A DNA stretch of 64,000 nucleotides from VAZQ01 sp963702695 (GTDB taxonomy: Bacteria > Pseudomonadota > Alphaproteobacteria > Rhizobiales > Xanthobacteraceae): positions 186,001 through 250,000 of the forward strand of contig CAVPDS010000030.1 of the NCBI GenBank assembly GCA_963702695.1, given 5' to 3'. The notes beneath the pieces were generated by a model, which was not told where the DNA came from, did no database searches, and saw only the letters and a program-made list of their open reading frames with translations. Positions 1 to 10,388 of this stretch are shown here, one piece after another. Position 1 is the first letter of the stretch. Each line of letters starts with the position of its first letter. The translations under genes were made by a program, and so were the position numbers.

Positions 1-149
1 AACAGGCCGCCGAAACCGCGGGGGCATCCGAGGCGACGCTGAAATTCCATCGCCAGCGGGTGCTGACGGAAGAAGAACCCGCGCGCGTGCGCCGCCATCT
101 CGCCGAAGCATTTGACGCGCTCGTCACCCCCGAATGGATGGCGGCATGA
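1..149 (+). CDS. dusB: C-terminal fragment, probable tRNA-dihydrouridine synthase B
   Basis: A frame open from base 3 encodes 48 C-terminal residues ending EWMAA and stops at 147-149. The fragment is Arg/Glu/Ala-rich and helical in look, as the C-terminal tail of DusB/NifR3 is. No catalytic motif is inside the window, so the call rests mainly on position: in rhizobia the gene directly before ntrB is dusB (nifR3), which reduces tRNA uridines. The stop overlaps the preferred ntrB start as ATGA, which suggests translational coupling. Confidence 0.6.
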   Translation, partial: QAAETAGASEATLKFHRQRVLTEEEPARVRRHLAEAFDALVTPEWMAA

Positions 150-1276
150 CCATGGCCGAACCCAACCCGCTGCTGCCATCCGGCGCCGCTGATGCGGTAC
201 TCGACGCGCTGCCGCATCCCGTCATCATGGTGACCGCGGACGGCAAGATTGCCAACGCCAATGCCGCCGCAGAATCCTTCTTCGAAGCCTCGCTGCCGCT
301 GCTGCGGCGTCATCTGCTGCAGGACCTGGTGCCGTTCGGCAGCCCGTTGCTCGCCTTGATCGAGCAGGTGCGCCGGCGTGGTGCGGCGGTCAATGAATAT
401 AAGGTCGATCTCGGCACCCCGCGCAATCCCGGCGAGCGTCTGGTCGACTTGCATGTCGCGCCACTGCCGGACCGGCACGACCACGTCGTCGTGATGCTGC
501 AGGAGCGCACGATCGCCGACAAGATGGACCGCCAGCTCACCCACCGGAGCGCCGCGCGCTCCGTAACTGCGCTCGCCGCGATGCTGGCGCATGAGATCAA
601 GAACCCGCTGTCGGGCATTCGCGGCGCCGCGCAGCTCCTCGAACAGTCCGCCAACGACGACGATCGTCCGCTGACGCGCCTGATCTGCGATGAAGCCGAC
701 CGCATCGTGAAGCTGGTCGACCGCATGGAAGTGTTCACCGACGAGCGCCCGATCGAGCGCGAGCCGGTCAACATTCACATCGTATTCGAGCACGTGAAGC
801 GGCTCGCGCAATCCGGCTTCGCGCGCCACATCAAGTTCGCCGAGGAGTACGATCCGTCGCTCCCGCCGGTTCTCGCCAGCCGCGACCAACTCATCCAGGT
901 CTTCCTCAACTTGGTGAAGAACGCCGCCGAATTGATCGGGGAGAACGCCGCTGACGGCGAAATCCAGTTCACCACCGCGTTCCGTCCAGGCGTGCGCCTG
1001 TCGCTGCCCGGCACCAAGACGCGCGTGTCGCTACCACTCGAATTCTGCGTCAGGGACAACGGGCCGGGGGTGCCCGACGACCTGATGCCGCACCTGTTCG
1101 ACCCGTTCGTGACCACCAAGCCGACCGGATCTGGCCTCGGGCTTGCTTTGGCATCGAAGATCGTTGGCGATCACGGCGGTATCATCGAATGCGAATCGCA
1201 GCCGAGACACACCACGTTCCGTGTTCTCATGCCCGTATACGTGGGTAACGACGCCGAGCCGGGCGGCGCTACCTAA
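146..1276 (+). CDS. ntrB: Nitrogen regulation sensor histidine kinase NtrB
   Basis: Cytoplasmic kinase/phosphatase that sets NtrC phosphorylation in response to PII. It is about 376 aa with no membrane segment. A PAS-type domain covers about residues 15-130. The H-box AMLAHEIKNPL carries the phospho-accepting His at about 149. It is followed by an N-box (LNLVKNAAEL), the ATP-binding DNGPGVP and a GSGLGLALASKIV G-box. The ATG at 146 is preferred because it overlaps the upstream stop as ATGA; an in-frame ATG at 134 would add four residues. It lies directly before ntrC with a 9-nt gap, the classical dusB-ntrB-ntrC operon. Confidence 0.95.
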   Translation: MTMAEPNPLLPSGAADAVLDALPHPVIMVTADGKIANANAAAESFFEASLPLLRRHLLQDLVPFGSPLLALIEQVRRRGAAVNEYKVDLGTPRNPGERLVDLHVAPLPDRHDHVVVMLQERTIADKMDRQLTHRSAARSVTALAAMLAHEIKNPLSGIRGAAQLLEQSANDDDRPLTRLICDEADRIVKLVDRMEVFTDERPIEREPVNIHIVFEHVKRLAQSGFARHIKFAEEYDPSLPPVLASRDQLIQVFLNLVKNAAELIGENAADGEIQFTTAFRPGVRLSLPGTKTRVSLPLEFCVRDNGPGVPDDLMPHLFDPFVTTKPTGSGLGLALASKIVGDHGGIIECESQPRHTTFRVLMPVYVGNDAEPGGAT

Positions 1277-1285
1277 GAGGGAGTT

Positions 1286-2728
<1,443 letters not shown>

Positions 2729-2755
2729 GAAGGAAGCGGCCTAGTACCGCCCCGG

Positions 2756-2782
2756 AATTGTCGCAATTGGGCAACATTGTTG
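2756..2782. promoter_or_regulatory. Adjacent small palindromes upstream of ntrY
   Basis: Two inverted repeats sit side by side in the 139-nt ntrC-ntrY gap: AATTG-TCG-CAATT at 2756-2768 and CAACA-T-TGTTG at 2772-2782, followed by an AT-rich TGTATAAAA. The position fits an operator or promoter that separates ntrYX expression from ntrBC. No family consensus was recognised, so this is only a candidate. Confidence 0.3.
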
Positions 2783-2867
2783 TATAAAAGCATCAGTGCT
2801 CTCGGCGACAGGGGGAGTATCGCCGCAGGGCTCCCATGAATTATTCCCGACATTGGTCAGCGCGTAG

Positions 2868-5141
2868 ATGACGGACGCCGGCACGAGCGCGGACCAAGCT
2901 GCCAGCCCCGCGTCGGTTGCGGTGGCGGGGCCCGGCACTGGCGGGACTGGCCGTCTGTTCGGCTTCATCGCGGTCGCCCTGGCGCTCCTGTCGGCGCTGG
3001 CGACCTTCCTGGTTCTGGCCGACCTCACGCCGATTTCACCGACCCACGTGGTCGTGCTCACGATGCTGATCGGGGACGGCGTGGCGAGCGCCTTCCTCCT
3101 CGTCGTCATCGGGCTGGAGGTGTGGCGTGTCTTCCAGGCGCGGCGGCGCGGCCGGGCGGCCGCACGGCTGCACATCCGGATCGTCGCGCTATTTTCGCTC
3201 ATCGCCGCGGTGCCGGCGATCCTGGTGGCAGTGGTCGCAAGCATCACACTCGACCGCGGGCTCGATCGCCTGTTCTCGCGGCAGACCCGCACCATGATCC
3301 AGAACTCGCTGACGGTCGCTGAGGCCTATGTGCGTGAGCATGGGCAGTTCGTGCGCGGCGATACGATTGCGACCGCGATCGAATTGGTGCGGGCCAAGCC
3401 GCTGTTCGACGCAAACCGGGAACAGTTCCACAAGTTTCTCACGGCCCAGGCCGCGATCCGCACGCTGCCGGCGATCATGATGCTGGATAAGGACCTCAAT
3501 CTCATCGACAAGGCCGACACGCCATTTTCGTCCGGGAACTTTCTCAAGCCGTCGTTGGAAGTGCTTTCCGCCGTCACTGACAACGAGCCGCAGATTGCGT
3601 TCTTCCTCGATGCCAACATCGTCGCCGGTCTGATCAAGCTGCGGCTCTACACCGACACCTACCTTTACGTCGCCCGGTTGCTCGACCCGCGGGTGGTGTC
3701 GCAGCTCCAGGCGACGCGTGAGGGCGTCAATGAATACGCCGAGCTGGAAGCGCGCCGGATCGGCATCCAGATCGCGTTTGCCCTGATGTACACGATGATT
3801 GCGCTGATCGTGCTGTTGTCGGCGGTATGGATCGGGCTCAACTTCGCGAATTATCTGGTGGCGCCGATCCGCCGCCTGATCACGGCGGCGCAGATGGTTT
3901 CGACCGGCAACCTTTTCGTGCAGGTGCCGATCCGGCGCGGGGAGGGCGATCTGTCCCAGCTCGGCGAGACCTTCAACCAGATGACACATGAGCTGCGCAC
4001 CCAGCGCGACGACATCGTCCGCGCCCGCGATCTCATCGACAGCCGCCGCCGCTTCACCGAAGCGGTGCTGGCGGGCGCCAGCGCCGGCGTCATCGGCCTC
4101 GATGCGGAGAACCACGTCAGCATCCTCAACCGATCAGCGGAAAAACTCATCGGCTACAGCGAGACCGGCGCGCTTGGGCGTCCGCTGTCCGAGATCGCGC
4201 CCGAGCTCAACGAGCTTGTCGCCAACGCCCGTTCCGGCTTTCAGCGCCTCGTCCAGGGCGAAGTGACGATCAGCCGCAACAATCGCGACCGCAATCTCTC
4301 GGTCCGAGTGACGAGTGAGCAATCCGGTGCGGCCGAGCACGGCTATGTGGTGACGCTCGACGACATCACCGAACTGGTAATGGCGCAGCGCACCTCAGCC
4401 TGGGCCGACGTCGCCCGCCGCATCGCGCACGAAATCAAGAACCCGCTCACGCCGATCCAATTGTCGGCGGAACGGCTGCGCCGGAAATATCGCTCCGCCA
4501 TCAAGGATGACGACGGGGTGTTCCAGCAGTGCACCGACACGATCATCCGCCAGGTCGACGACATCAAGCGCATGGTGGACGAGTTCTCGCGCTTCGCACG
4601 CATGCCCAAGGCGGTGATGACGGAGGACAACGTCGCCGATACCGTGCGCCAAGTGGTCTTTCTCCAGCGCGTCGGCAATGCCGATATCGATATCGACGCC
4701 GAGATTGCGCAGGACCCGATGCTGGCCAAGTTCGACCGTCGGCTGATCTCGCAGGCGCTGACCAACATAATCAAGAATGCGACGGAGGCGATCGCCGCCG
4801 TGCCGCCGGCCGAGCTCGGCCGCGGCCATATCCGCGTGTTTGCATCACGCGAGGGCAAGATGGTCGCGATCGACGTCGTCGACAACGGCATCGGCCTGCC
4901 GAAGGAGAACCGCGGGCGGCTGCTTGAACCCTATGTGACCACGCGCGAGAAGGGCACCGGTCTCGGGCTTGCCATCGTCGGGCGCATTCTTGAAGATCAT
5001 GGCGGCCGCATTGAGCTGCGCGACGCCGCCGACAGGATTCCCGGCCAGCGCGGCGCCTGGATCAGGCTGAGTTTCGCGGCGGAAGCCGTGGAAAATACCA
5101 CGCAAGATCTCCAACCTCGGCAAATAGCGGCTAACTCCTAA
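2868..5141 (+). CDS. ntrY: Membrane nitrogen sensor histidine kinase NtrY
   Basis: Integral-membrane sensor kinase partnered with NtrX, 757 aa. Three membrane segments fall near residues 24-46, 52-75 and 94-120. A periplasmic domain of about 170 residues and a fourth membrane helix near 299-325 follow. Then come a HAMP-like linker (VAPIRRLITAAQMVSTG), a PAS domain, and a kinase core with His521 in ARRIAHEIKNPLTPIQ. The core ends with DNGIGLP and GTGLGLAIVGRILEDHGG. The architecture matches alphaproteobacterial NtrY, linked to nitrogen, redox and envelope control. Its stop overlaps ntrX as TAATG. Confidence 0.95.
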   Translation: MTDAGTSADQAASPASVAVAGPGTGGTGRLFGFIAVALALLSALATFLVLADLTPISPTHVVVLTMLIGDGVASAFLLVVIGLEVWRVFQARRRGRAAARLHIRIVALFSLIAAVPAILVAVVASITLDRGLDRLFSRQTRTMIQNSLTVAEAYVREHGQFVRGDTIATAIELVRAKPLFDANREQFHKFLTAQAAIRTLPAIMMLDKDLNLIDKADTPFSSGNFLKPSLEVLSAVTDNEPQIAFFLDANIVAGLIKLRLYTDTYLYVARLLDPRVVSQLQATREGVNEYAELEARRIGIQIAFALMYTMIALIVLLSAVWIGLNFANYLVAPIRRLITAAQMVSTGNLFVQVPIRRGEGDLSQLGETFNQMTHELRTQRDDIVRARDLIDSRRRFTEAVLAGASAGVIGLDAENHVSILNRSAEKLIGYSETGALGRPLSEIAPELNELVANARSGFQRLVQGEVTISRNNRDRNLSVRVTSEQSGAAEHGYVVTLDDITELVMAQRTSAWADVARRIAHEIKNPLTPIQLSAERLRRKYRSAIKDDDGVFQQCTDTIIRQVDDIKRMVDEFSRFARMPKAVMTEDNVADTVRQVVFLQRVGNADIDIDAEIAQDPMLAKFDRRLISQALTNIIKNATEAIAAVPPAELGRGHIRVFASREGKMVAIDVVDNGIGLPKENRGRLLEPYVTTREKGTGLGLAIVGRILEDHGGRIELRDAADRIPGQRGAWIRLSFAAEAVENTTQDLQPRQIAANS

Positions 5142-6514
5142 TGGCGACAACCGACATCCTCATCGTTGACGATGAAGCAGATATCCGGGAGCTCGTTTCC
5201 GGCATTCTGCAGGACGAAGGCTACGGAACCCGTACCGCCCGCGACAGCGACGACGCGCTCGCCGCCGTCGCCTCGCGCCGACCGAACCTCGTGTTTCTTG
5301 ACATCTGGCTGCAGGGGAGCCGGCTCGACGGGCTCCAGCTTCTCGATGCGGTCAAGCATCAGCATCCGGAGATGCCGGTGGTGATGATCTCGGGCCACGG
5401 CAACATCGAGACCGCGGTCGCCGCGATCAAGCAGGGCGCCTACGACTTCATCGAGAAGCCGTTCAAGGCCGACCGGCTGATACTGGTCGCCGAGCGCGCG
5501 TTGGAAAACCTGCGGCTCAAGCGCGAAGTGAAGGCGCTCAAGCAGCTTTCGCCGGTGCCGACCATGCTGGTCGGGCATTCGCCCTCGATCAATCAACTGC
5601 GCCAGACGCTCGAAAAGGTCTCGCCAACCAACAGCCGCGTGCTGATCGTCGGTCCGCCCGGCGCCGGCAAGGAGCTTGCCGCACGCACCATCCATTCGCA
5701 TTCCAGCCGCGTCGCCGGTCCGTTCGTCGTCATCAACGCCGCGGCGATGACGCCGGAACGCATGGAAACTGAGTTATTCGGCGTCGAGGCGAGCAACGGC
5801 TCCGACGAGCGCAAGGTCGGGGCGCTCGAAGAGGCGCACGGCGGCTCGCTGTTCATCGACGAGATCGGGGACATGCCGCGAGAGACTCAGAACAAGATCC
5901 TGCGCGTGCTCGTCGACCAGACCTTCCAGCGCGTCGGCGGCGTCAACAAGGTGTCGGTCGACGTGCGGATCATCTCCTCGACCGGCCGCAACATCGAGAC
6001 CGAGATCGCTAACGGAAAGTTCCGCGAGGATCTTTATCATCGGCTTTCGGTGGTGCCGGTGCGGGTGCCGCCGCTCGCCGAGCGGCGCGAGGACATTCCC
6101 GATCTCGTGCATTACTTCATGGACCAGATCTCGCTGGCGACCGGTTTGCCGAAGCGGCAGATGGGCGAGGATGCGATGGCCGTGCTGCAGTCGCACGACT
6201 GGCCCGGCAACGTGCGCCAGCTCCGCAACAATGTGGAGCGGGTGATGATCCTGGCCGGCGGCGATCCCGACGCCGTCATCAACGCCAGCATGCTGCCGCA
6301 GGATGTCGGCTCGATGGTGCCGTCGATGCCGAACGGCAATGGCGGCGAGCACCTGATGGGGCTGCCGCTGCGCGAGGCGCGCGAAGTGTTCGAACGCGAA
6401 TATCTGGTCGCCCAGATTAGCCGGTTCGGCGGCAATATCTCGCGCACCGCGGAGTTCGTCGGCATGGAACGCTCGGCGCTCCACCGCAAGCTCAAGGCGC
6501 TGGGAATCGATTAG
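5141..6514 (+). CDS. ntrX: Response regulator NtrX, AAA+ type without GAFTGA loop
   Basis: 457-aa regulator coupled to NtrY by a TAATG overlap. Receiver Asp54 lies in LVFLDIWLQGS, with the conserved Lys in IEKPFKA. The AAA+ domain has Walker A GPPGAGKE and GGSLFIDEIGDMP, and a Fis-type C-terminal HTH (GNISRTAEFVGMERSALHRKL). The sigma-54-contacting GAFTGA is absent: between ELFG and GGSLF the sequence reads VEASNGSDERKVGALEEAH. Loss of this loop is known in alphaproteobacterial NtrX and implies sigma-54-independent regulation. A palindromic hairpin follows the stop. Confidence 0.95.
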   Translation: MATTDILIVDDEADIRELVSGILQDEGYGTRTARDSDDALAAVASRRPNLVFLDIWLQGSRLDGLQLLDAVKHQHPEMPVVMISGHGNIETAVAAIKQGAYDFIEKPFKADRLILVAERALENLRLKREVKALKQLSPVPTMLVGHSPSINQLRQTLEKVSPTNSRVLIVGPPGAGKELAARTIHSHSSRVAGPFVVINAAAMTPERMETELFGVEASNGSDERKVGALEEAHGGSLFIDEIGDMPRETQNKILRVLVDQTFQRVGGVNKVSVDVRIISSTGRNIETEIANGKFREDLYHRLSVVPVRVPPLAERREDIPDLVHYFMDQISLATGLPKRQMGEDAMAVLQSHDWPGNVRQLRNNVERVMILAGGDPDAVINASMLPQDVGSMVPSMPNGNGGEHLMGLPLREAREVFEREYLVAQISRFGGNISRTAEFVGMERSALHRKLKALGID

Positions 6515-6537
6515 GATCGCAAGTCGACGCTTTCGTC

Positions 6538-6560
6538 ATGGCCGGACTTGTTCCGGCCAT
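6538..6560. repeat. Dispersed ATGGCCGG palindrome, copy 1; probable ntrX terminator
   Basis: ATGGCCGGA and TCCGGCCAT form a perfect 9-bp stem around loop CTTGT, 24 nt after the ntrX stop. Two near-identical palindromes recur at 16309-16331 and 28226-28245, so it is a dispersed intergenic repeat that may act as a terminator or mRNA stabiliser. There is no strong T tract. Confidence 0.65.
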
Positions 6561-6599
6561 CTCATTTGAGATTTCACGCACCTCTGTCCCGCACGCTCC

Positions 6600-7457
6600 A
6601 TGTCCCGCATCGCTTACGTCAATGGCCGCTACTTGCCGCGCAATCGTGCGATGGTCCATATCGAGGACCGCGGCTATCAGTTCTCGGACGGCGTCTACGA
6701 GGTCTGTGAGGTGCGGGGAGGGCGCATTATCGATGAGCGCCGCCATATGGTGCGGCTGCAGCGCTCGCTCGATGAGCTGCGCATCCGCGCCCCGATGTCG
6801 TTCCCGGCGCTCGATGTCGTGATGCGTGAGACCATCCGCCGCAATCGGGTGCACGACGGCATCGTCTATCTGCAGATCACGCGCGGGGTGTCGCGCCGCG
6901 ACCATGCCTTTCCGCCGCCCGGCACCGTGCCGAGCGTGGTCGTCACCGCGCGCAATCTCGACCTCGCCGCCAGCGAGCGGACAGCCGCCGAGGGCATCTC
7001 AGTGATCACCGTGCCCGAGAACCGTTGGCCGCGCGTCGATATCAAGGCGATCGCCCTCCTTCCCAACGTGCTCGCCAAGCAGGCCGCACGCGAGGCCGGC
7101 GCGAAGGAAGCCTGGTTCGTCGATCAGCAGGGCCGCGTGACTGAAGGATCATCCAGCAATGCCTGGCTCGTCACCGCAGACGGCAAGGTGGTGACCCATC
7201 CGGCCGACACCGGGATCCTGCGCGGAATCACCCGGGCCGTGCTGATCGACGGTATCAAGGCACGGGGGCTGACATTCGAGGAGCGCGCCTTCACGGTCGA
7301 GGAAACCTATGTCGCCCGCGAGGTTTTCCTCACCAGCGCCAGCCAGATCGTGATGCCGGTCGTGCGCATCAACGGCCGGCCGGTGCAGGACGGCAAGCCG
7401 GGGCCGATCGCGACCGCGCTGCGTCGAGACTTTCATCAGCACGCTGAAGCCAACTGA
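6600..7457 (+). CDS. dat: D-amino-acid (D-alanine) aminotransferase
   Basis: PLP fold-type IV transaminase of the D-alanine/branched-chain family, 285 aa, the usual length. The N-terminus (VNGRYLPRNRAMVHIEDRGYQFSDGVYE) is typical of D-amino-acid transaminases. The Schiff-base Lys is Lys149 in RVDIKAIALLPN, and a phosphate-binding segment lies in TEGSSSNAW. It is expected to make D-glutamate or D-alanine for cell wall from other D-amino acids. It stands between ntrX and hfq, as in Bradyrhizobium relatives. No clear Shine-Dalgarno precedes the ATG. Confidence 0.9.
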   Translation: MSRIAYVNGRYLPRNRAMVHIEDRGYQFSDGVYEVCEVRGGRIIDERRHMVRLQRSLDELRIRAPMSFPALDVVMRETIRRNRVHDGIVYLQITRGVSRRDHAFPPPGTVPSVVVTARNLDLAASERTAAEGISVITVPENRWPRVDIKAIALLPNVLAKQAAREAGAKEAWFVDQQGRVTEGSSSNAWLVTADGKVVTHPADTGILRGITRAVLIDGIKARGLTFEERAFTVEETYVAREVFLTSASQIVMPVVRINGRPVQDGKPGPIATALRRDFHQHAEAN

Positions 7458-7592
7458 GAAACTGGCCTGACAATGGGCTGAAAGCCGCCTACCGGAAGCG
7501 AACAAGCATTGAAAACTGATTTGTCATCAGCGCCGGCAATTGGAAAAGCCGCTTTGTTAGCGTTTCAGAGCACGATTGCCCCCAACTTGTGC

Positions 7593-7621
7593 TTGCACGC
7601 TTCCCAAACGTGCCCTGTAAT
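7593..7621 (+). promoter_or_regulatory. Candidate promoter upstream of hfq
   Basis: TTGCAC (7593-7598) and TGTAAT (7616-7621) are separated by exactly 17 nt in the 272-nt dat-hfq gap. They resemble a housekeeping -35/-10 pair, about 110 nt before the hfq start. A CGCGGG/CCCGCG stem lies just before hfq (about 7688-7708), possibly in the leader. Prediction from sequence only. Confidence 0.4.
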
Positions 7622-7729
7622 AGGCATTGCCTAAGTCCTGCTCAGGTCCAGACATGAGGGGAACAGCGGCTTGGCAAAATAAAGTGCCGCGGGAAATGGG
7701 GCCCGCGAGCGAAAAAATGGACAACGACA

Positions 7730-7990
7730 ATGGCGGCAGACCGCTCACAAAATCTACAAGACACCTTCCTTAACCACGTCCGAAAGAGCAAAACCCCGCT
7801 GACGATCTTCCTGGTCAACGGCGTCAAGCTTCAGGGAGTCGTGACTTGGTTCGATAATTTCTGCGTGCTTTTGCGGCGGGACGGGCATTCTCAGCTCGTC
7901 TACAAGCACGCCATCTCGACGATCATGCCGGGTCATCCGATCCAGCTATTCGAAGGGGCTGAAGAGCCGCCGGCTGGGGACAAGGTTTAG
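7730..7990 (+). CDS. hfq: RNA chaperone Hfq
   Basis: 86-aa Sm-like protein that forms a hexamer and matches small RNAs to mRNAs. The Sm1 motif (NLQDTFLNHVRKSKTPLTIF then VNGVKLQGVVTWFDNF) and the Sm2 motif (YKHAISTIMP) are intact, including Q8-type and KH residues used for RNA binding. The C-tail is short, as in alphaproteobacteria. The stop is directly followed by the hflX start, so the two are co-translated, as in many proteobacteria. Confidence 0.97.
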   Translation: MAADRSQNLQDTFLNHVRKSKTPLTIFLVNGVKLQGVVTWFDNFCVLLRRDGHSQLVYKHAISTIMPGHPIQLFEGAEEPPAGDKV

Positions 7991-9379
7991 TTGGAGCCGC
8001 GTCGTCCTGGCACGCCCAGCGATCGCCTGAGCCCAACGGCTCAGGCGACGGGGCGCGCGCTTGTCATCGAACCGCATCTGCGCGGCCGCGCGCCGAGTGG
8101 CGCGGTTGTGCGCTCGCCCGCGGCCGCGCGCTCGCCCGCAGCCAAGCTCGAAGAAGCAATCGGGCTCGCCCGCGCCATCGACCTCGACGTGGCCGAGGCC
8201 GGCATCGTGCCGATCGGTAACATCCGACCGGCGACCTTCCTCGGCAAGGGCAAGGTCGAGGAATACGTCGGCATCGTGAAAAGCACAGAAGCCGACATCG
8301 TGGTGATGGACTGCGCGCTCTCGCCAGTGCAGCAGCGCAACCTCGAAAAGGCCTGGAACGCGAAAGTGCTCGATCGCACCGGGCTGATCCTGGAAATCTT
8401 CGGGCGCCGCGCCCGCACGCGCGAAGGCACGCTGCAGGTCGAGCTCGCGCATCTCACCTATCAGAAGAGCCGGCTCGTGCGTTCATGGACTCATCTCGAG
8501 CGCCAGCGCGGCGGCTTCGGCTTCCTCGGCGGCCCGGGTGAAAGTCAGCTCGAAACCGATCGCCGCCTGATCGAGGAGCGCATCGCCCGCATCGAGACCG
8601 ACCTCGACAAGGTCAAGCGCACGCGCAAGCTGCACCGCGAGAGCCGCAAGCGCGTGCCCTATCCAATCGTGGCGCTGGTCGGCTACACCAACGCCGGCAA
8701 ATCGACCCTGTTCAATCGGATGACGCGGGCGAGCGTCCTTTCCGCCGACATGCTGTTCGCGACGCTCGATCCCACCTTGCGCGCGGTCGATCTGCCGCAT
8801 GGCGCGCGCATTATCCTGTCCGATACCGTCGGCTTCATCTCCGATCTGCCGACCATGCTGGTCGCGGCATTTCGTGCAACGCTCGAAGAGGTGGTCGAGG
8901 CCGACGTGATCCTGCACGTGCGCGACGTGTCGCATGAGGACAGCGAAGCACAATCCTACGACGTCGAGGACGTGCTGCGGCAGCTCGGCATCGAGCCGAA
9001 TGACGCAACGCGGCTGATCGAGGTCTGGAACAAGATCGACCGGCTCGACACCGACGGCCGGGTGCGCCTGTGCAACCTGGCCGAACGGCAGCCGCAGGAA
9101 CGCCGGCCGGTGCTGGTCTCGGCGCTGAGCGGGGAGGGGATCGATGGACTCGACGCCGAGATCGAGGTGCGGATCGCGGCGAAACGCAGCGTGCTGGAGC
9201 TCGAGCTTGACGCCTCCGATGGTGCCGGCATCAGTTGGCTCCATCGCCACACCGAGGTGTTGAGCAAGGAACTGCGCGACGACGGCCGCATGGTCATGTC
9301 AGTGCGTGTCGATCCGACCAACGTTGGACGCGTGCGCGCGAAATTCGGTCCGGACAACGCGACCGAGGGGAGGGAGTGA
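7991..9379 (+). CDS. hflX: Ribosome-associated GTPase HflX
   Basis: 462-aa GTPase that splits stalled or heat-damaged ribosomes. The N-terminal HflX domain (GNIRPATFLGKGKVEE, then the RTGLILEIFGRRARTREG segment) precedes a basic linker and the G domain with G1 GYTNAGKST, G3 DTVGFISDLP and G4 NKID. The start is TTG at 7991, abutting the hfq stop; a Shine-Dalgarno is not obvious, which fits coupling. The stop overlaps the next gene as TGATG, although that neighbour is functionally unrelated. Confidence 0.95.
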   Translation: MEPRRPGTPSDRLSPTAQATGRALVIEPHLRGRAPSGAVVRSPAAARSPAAKLEEAIGLARAIDLDVAEAGIVPIGNIRPATFLGKGKVEEYVGIVKSTEADIVVMDCALSPVQQRNLEKAWNAKVLDRTGLILEIFGRRARTREGTLQVELAHLTYQKSRLVRSWTHLERQRGGFGFLGGPGESQLETDRRLIEERIARIETDLDKVKRTRKLHRESRKRVPYPIVALVGYTNAGKSTLFNRMTRASVLSADMLFATLDPTLRAVDLPHGARIILSDTVGFISDLPTMLVAAFRATLEEVVEADVILHVRDVSHEDSEAQSYDVEDVLRQLGIEPNDATRLIEVWNKIDRLDTDGRVRLCNLAERQPQERRPVLVSALSGEGIDGLDAEIEVRIAAKRSVLELELDASDGAGISWLHRHTEVLSKELRDDGRMVMSVRVDPTNVGRVRAKFGPDNATEGRE

Positions 9380-10368
9380 TGAAACGTAAGATCATCGCTG
9401 CATTGACGGCGATCGCCGCAGCGTGCAGCGTGCAGCCCGCCGCCGCAGAGACCGTGACGCTGAAATTCGGGCAAATCCCTTCGACCGTGCACACGGTGAC
9501 GTCGCTCTATCTGTTCGTGGCGGAGAAGAAGGGCTACCTCGCCCGCGAAGATATCAAGCTGCAGTTCGTCCCGATTGCCGGCGGCACCGACAAGATGGTC
9601 GCCGCCGTAGACCGCGGTACGGTCGATGTTGCGCACACCTCGACGCCGTATCTCATCTCGGCGGTGCTTGCGGGCTCGCCGTCGGTCGCGATCGCGGGCG
9701 AGGTCGCGAACCCGGTCTACAGTCTGATGGTGCGTCCGGAGATCGCGAGCTACGCCGACCTCAAGGGCAAGATCATCGGCCTCTCGATCGCGGCCGACAC
9801 GATCTCGATCTCGATGCGCAAGCTGCTGGCGCTCAAGGGCCTCGGCGAGCACGACTACGCGGTGAAGGAACTGGTCGGCACGCCGGTGCGCTTCGATTGC
9901 CTCAAGCGCGGGGAATGCGCCGGCGTCCCGCTTGGCCAGCCGAATGATTTCGAGGCGATCAAGCAGGGCTTTCGCCGGCTCGGCGATTCGACCGAAGCAG
10001 TGCCCGCGCTCCAATTCCAGGTAATCGCGGCCCGGCACGATTGGGCGGAGGCGCACAAGGACACGGTGACGCGGTTCCTGCGGGCGCTGGCGTCGTCGTT
10101 CCGATTCATCCGCGATCCGGCGAACCGGCAGGAAGTTCTGCGGCTGGTGGTCGAGCACACCGGCTCGTCCGAAGAGATCGCCCGAAACGTCATCGCGCTT
10201 TACTTTGAACCGGAGAAGGGCGTGATGCCGAAGCGGGGCGAGATTGATCTCAAGGGCCTGGCGCAGGTGATCGCGTTCATGGGCGAGGCCGGATCGATCA
10301 AGCCGCCGCTGCCGCCGGTCGAGAAATTCATCGACCTGCAGTATCTGCGCGCTGTCGGCGTGGAGTAA
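9379..10368 (+). CDS. Periplasmic NMT1/SsuA-like substrate-binding protein, copy 1
   Basis: 329-aa secreted binding protein of the NMT1/THI5-like (nitrate/sulfonate/taurine) ABC family. A signal peptide ends near residue 23 (QPAAA-ET). The mature protein begins VTLKFGQIPSTVHT and keeps the family's two-lobe pattern, with GGTDKMVAAVDRGTVDVAHTS and an internal FDCLKRGEC. The start overlaps the hflX stop by one base with a strong GGGAGG site. It is followed by a close paralogue, and no permease or ATPase gene is adjacent. The ligand cannot be told from sequence. Confidence 0.8.
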   Translation: MKRKIIAALTAIAAACSVQPAAAETVTLKFGQIPSTVHTVTSLYLFVAEKKGYLAREDIKLQFVPIAGGTDKMVAAVDRGTVDVAHTSTPYLISAVLAGSPSVAIAGEVANPVYSLMVRPEIASYADLKGKIIGLSIAADTISISMRKLLALKGLGEHDYAVKELVGTPVRFDCLKRGECAGVPLGQPNDFEAIKQGFRRLGDSTEAVPALQFQVIAARHDWAEAHKDTVTRFLRALASSFRFIRDPANRQEVLRLVVEHTGSSEEIARNVIALYFEPEKGVMPKRGEIDLKGLAQVIAFMGEAGSIKPPLPPVEKFIDLQYLRAVGVE

Positions 10369-10388
10369 TTCAAGCGCGGAGTGACACA

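Noticed and set aside
7670..7690. Sigma-54-like TTGGCA..GTGC before hfq
   Set aside because: The GG to GC spacing is one base too long for a -24/-12 promoter.
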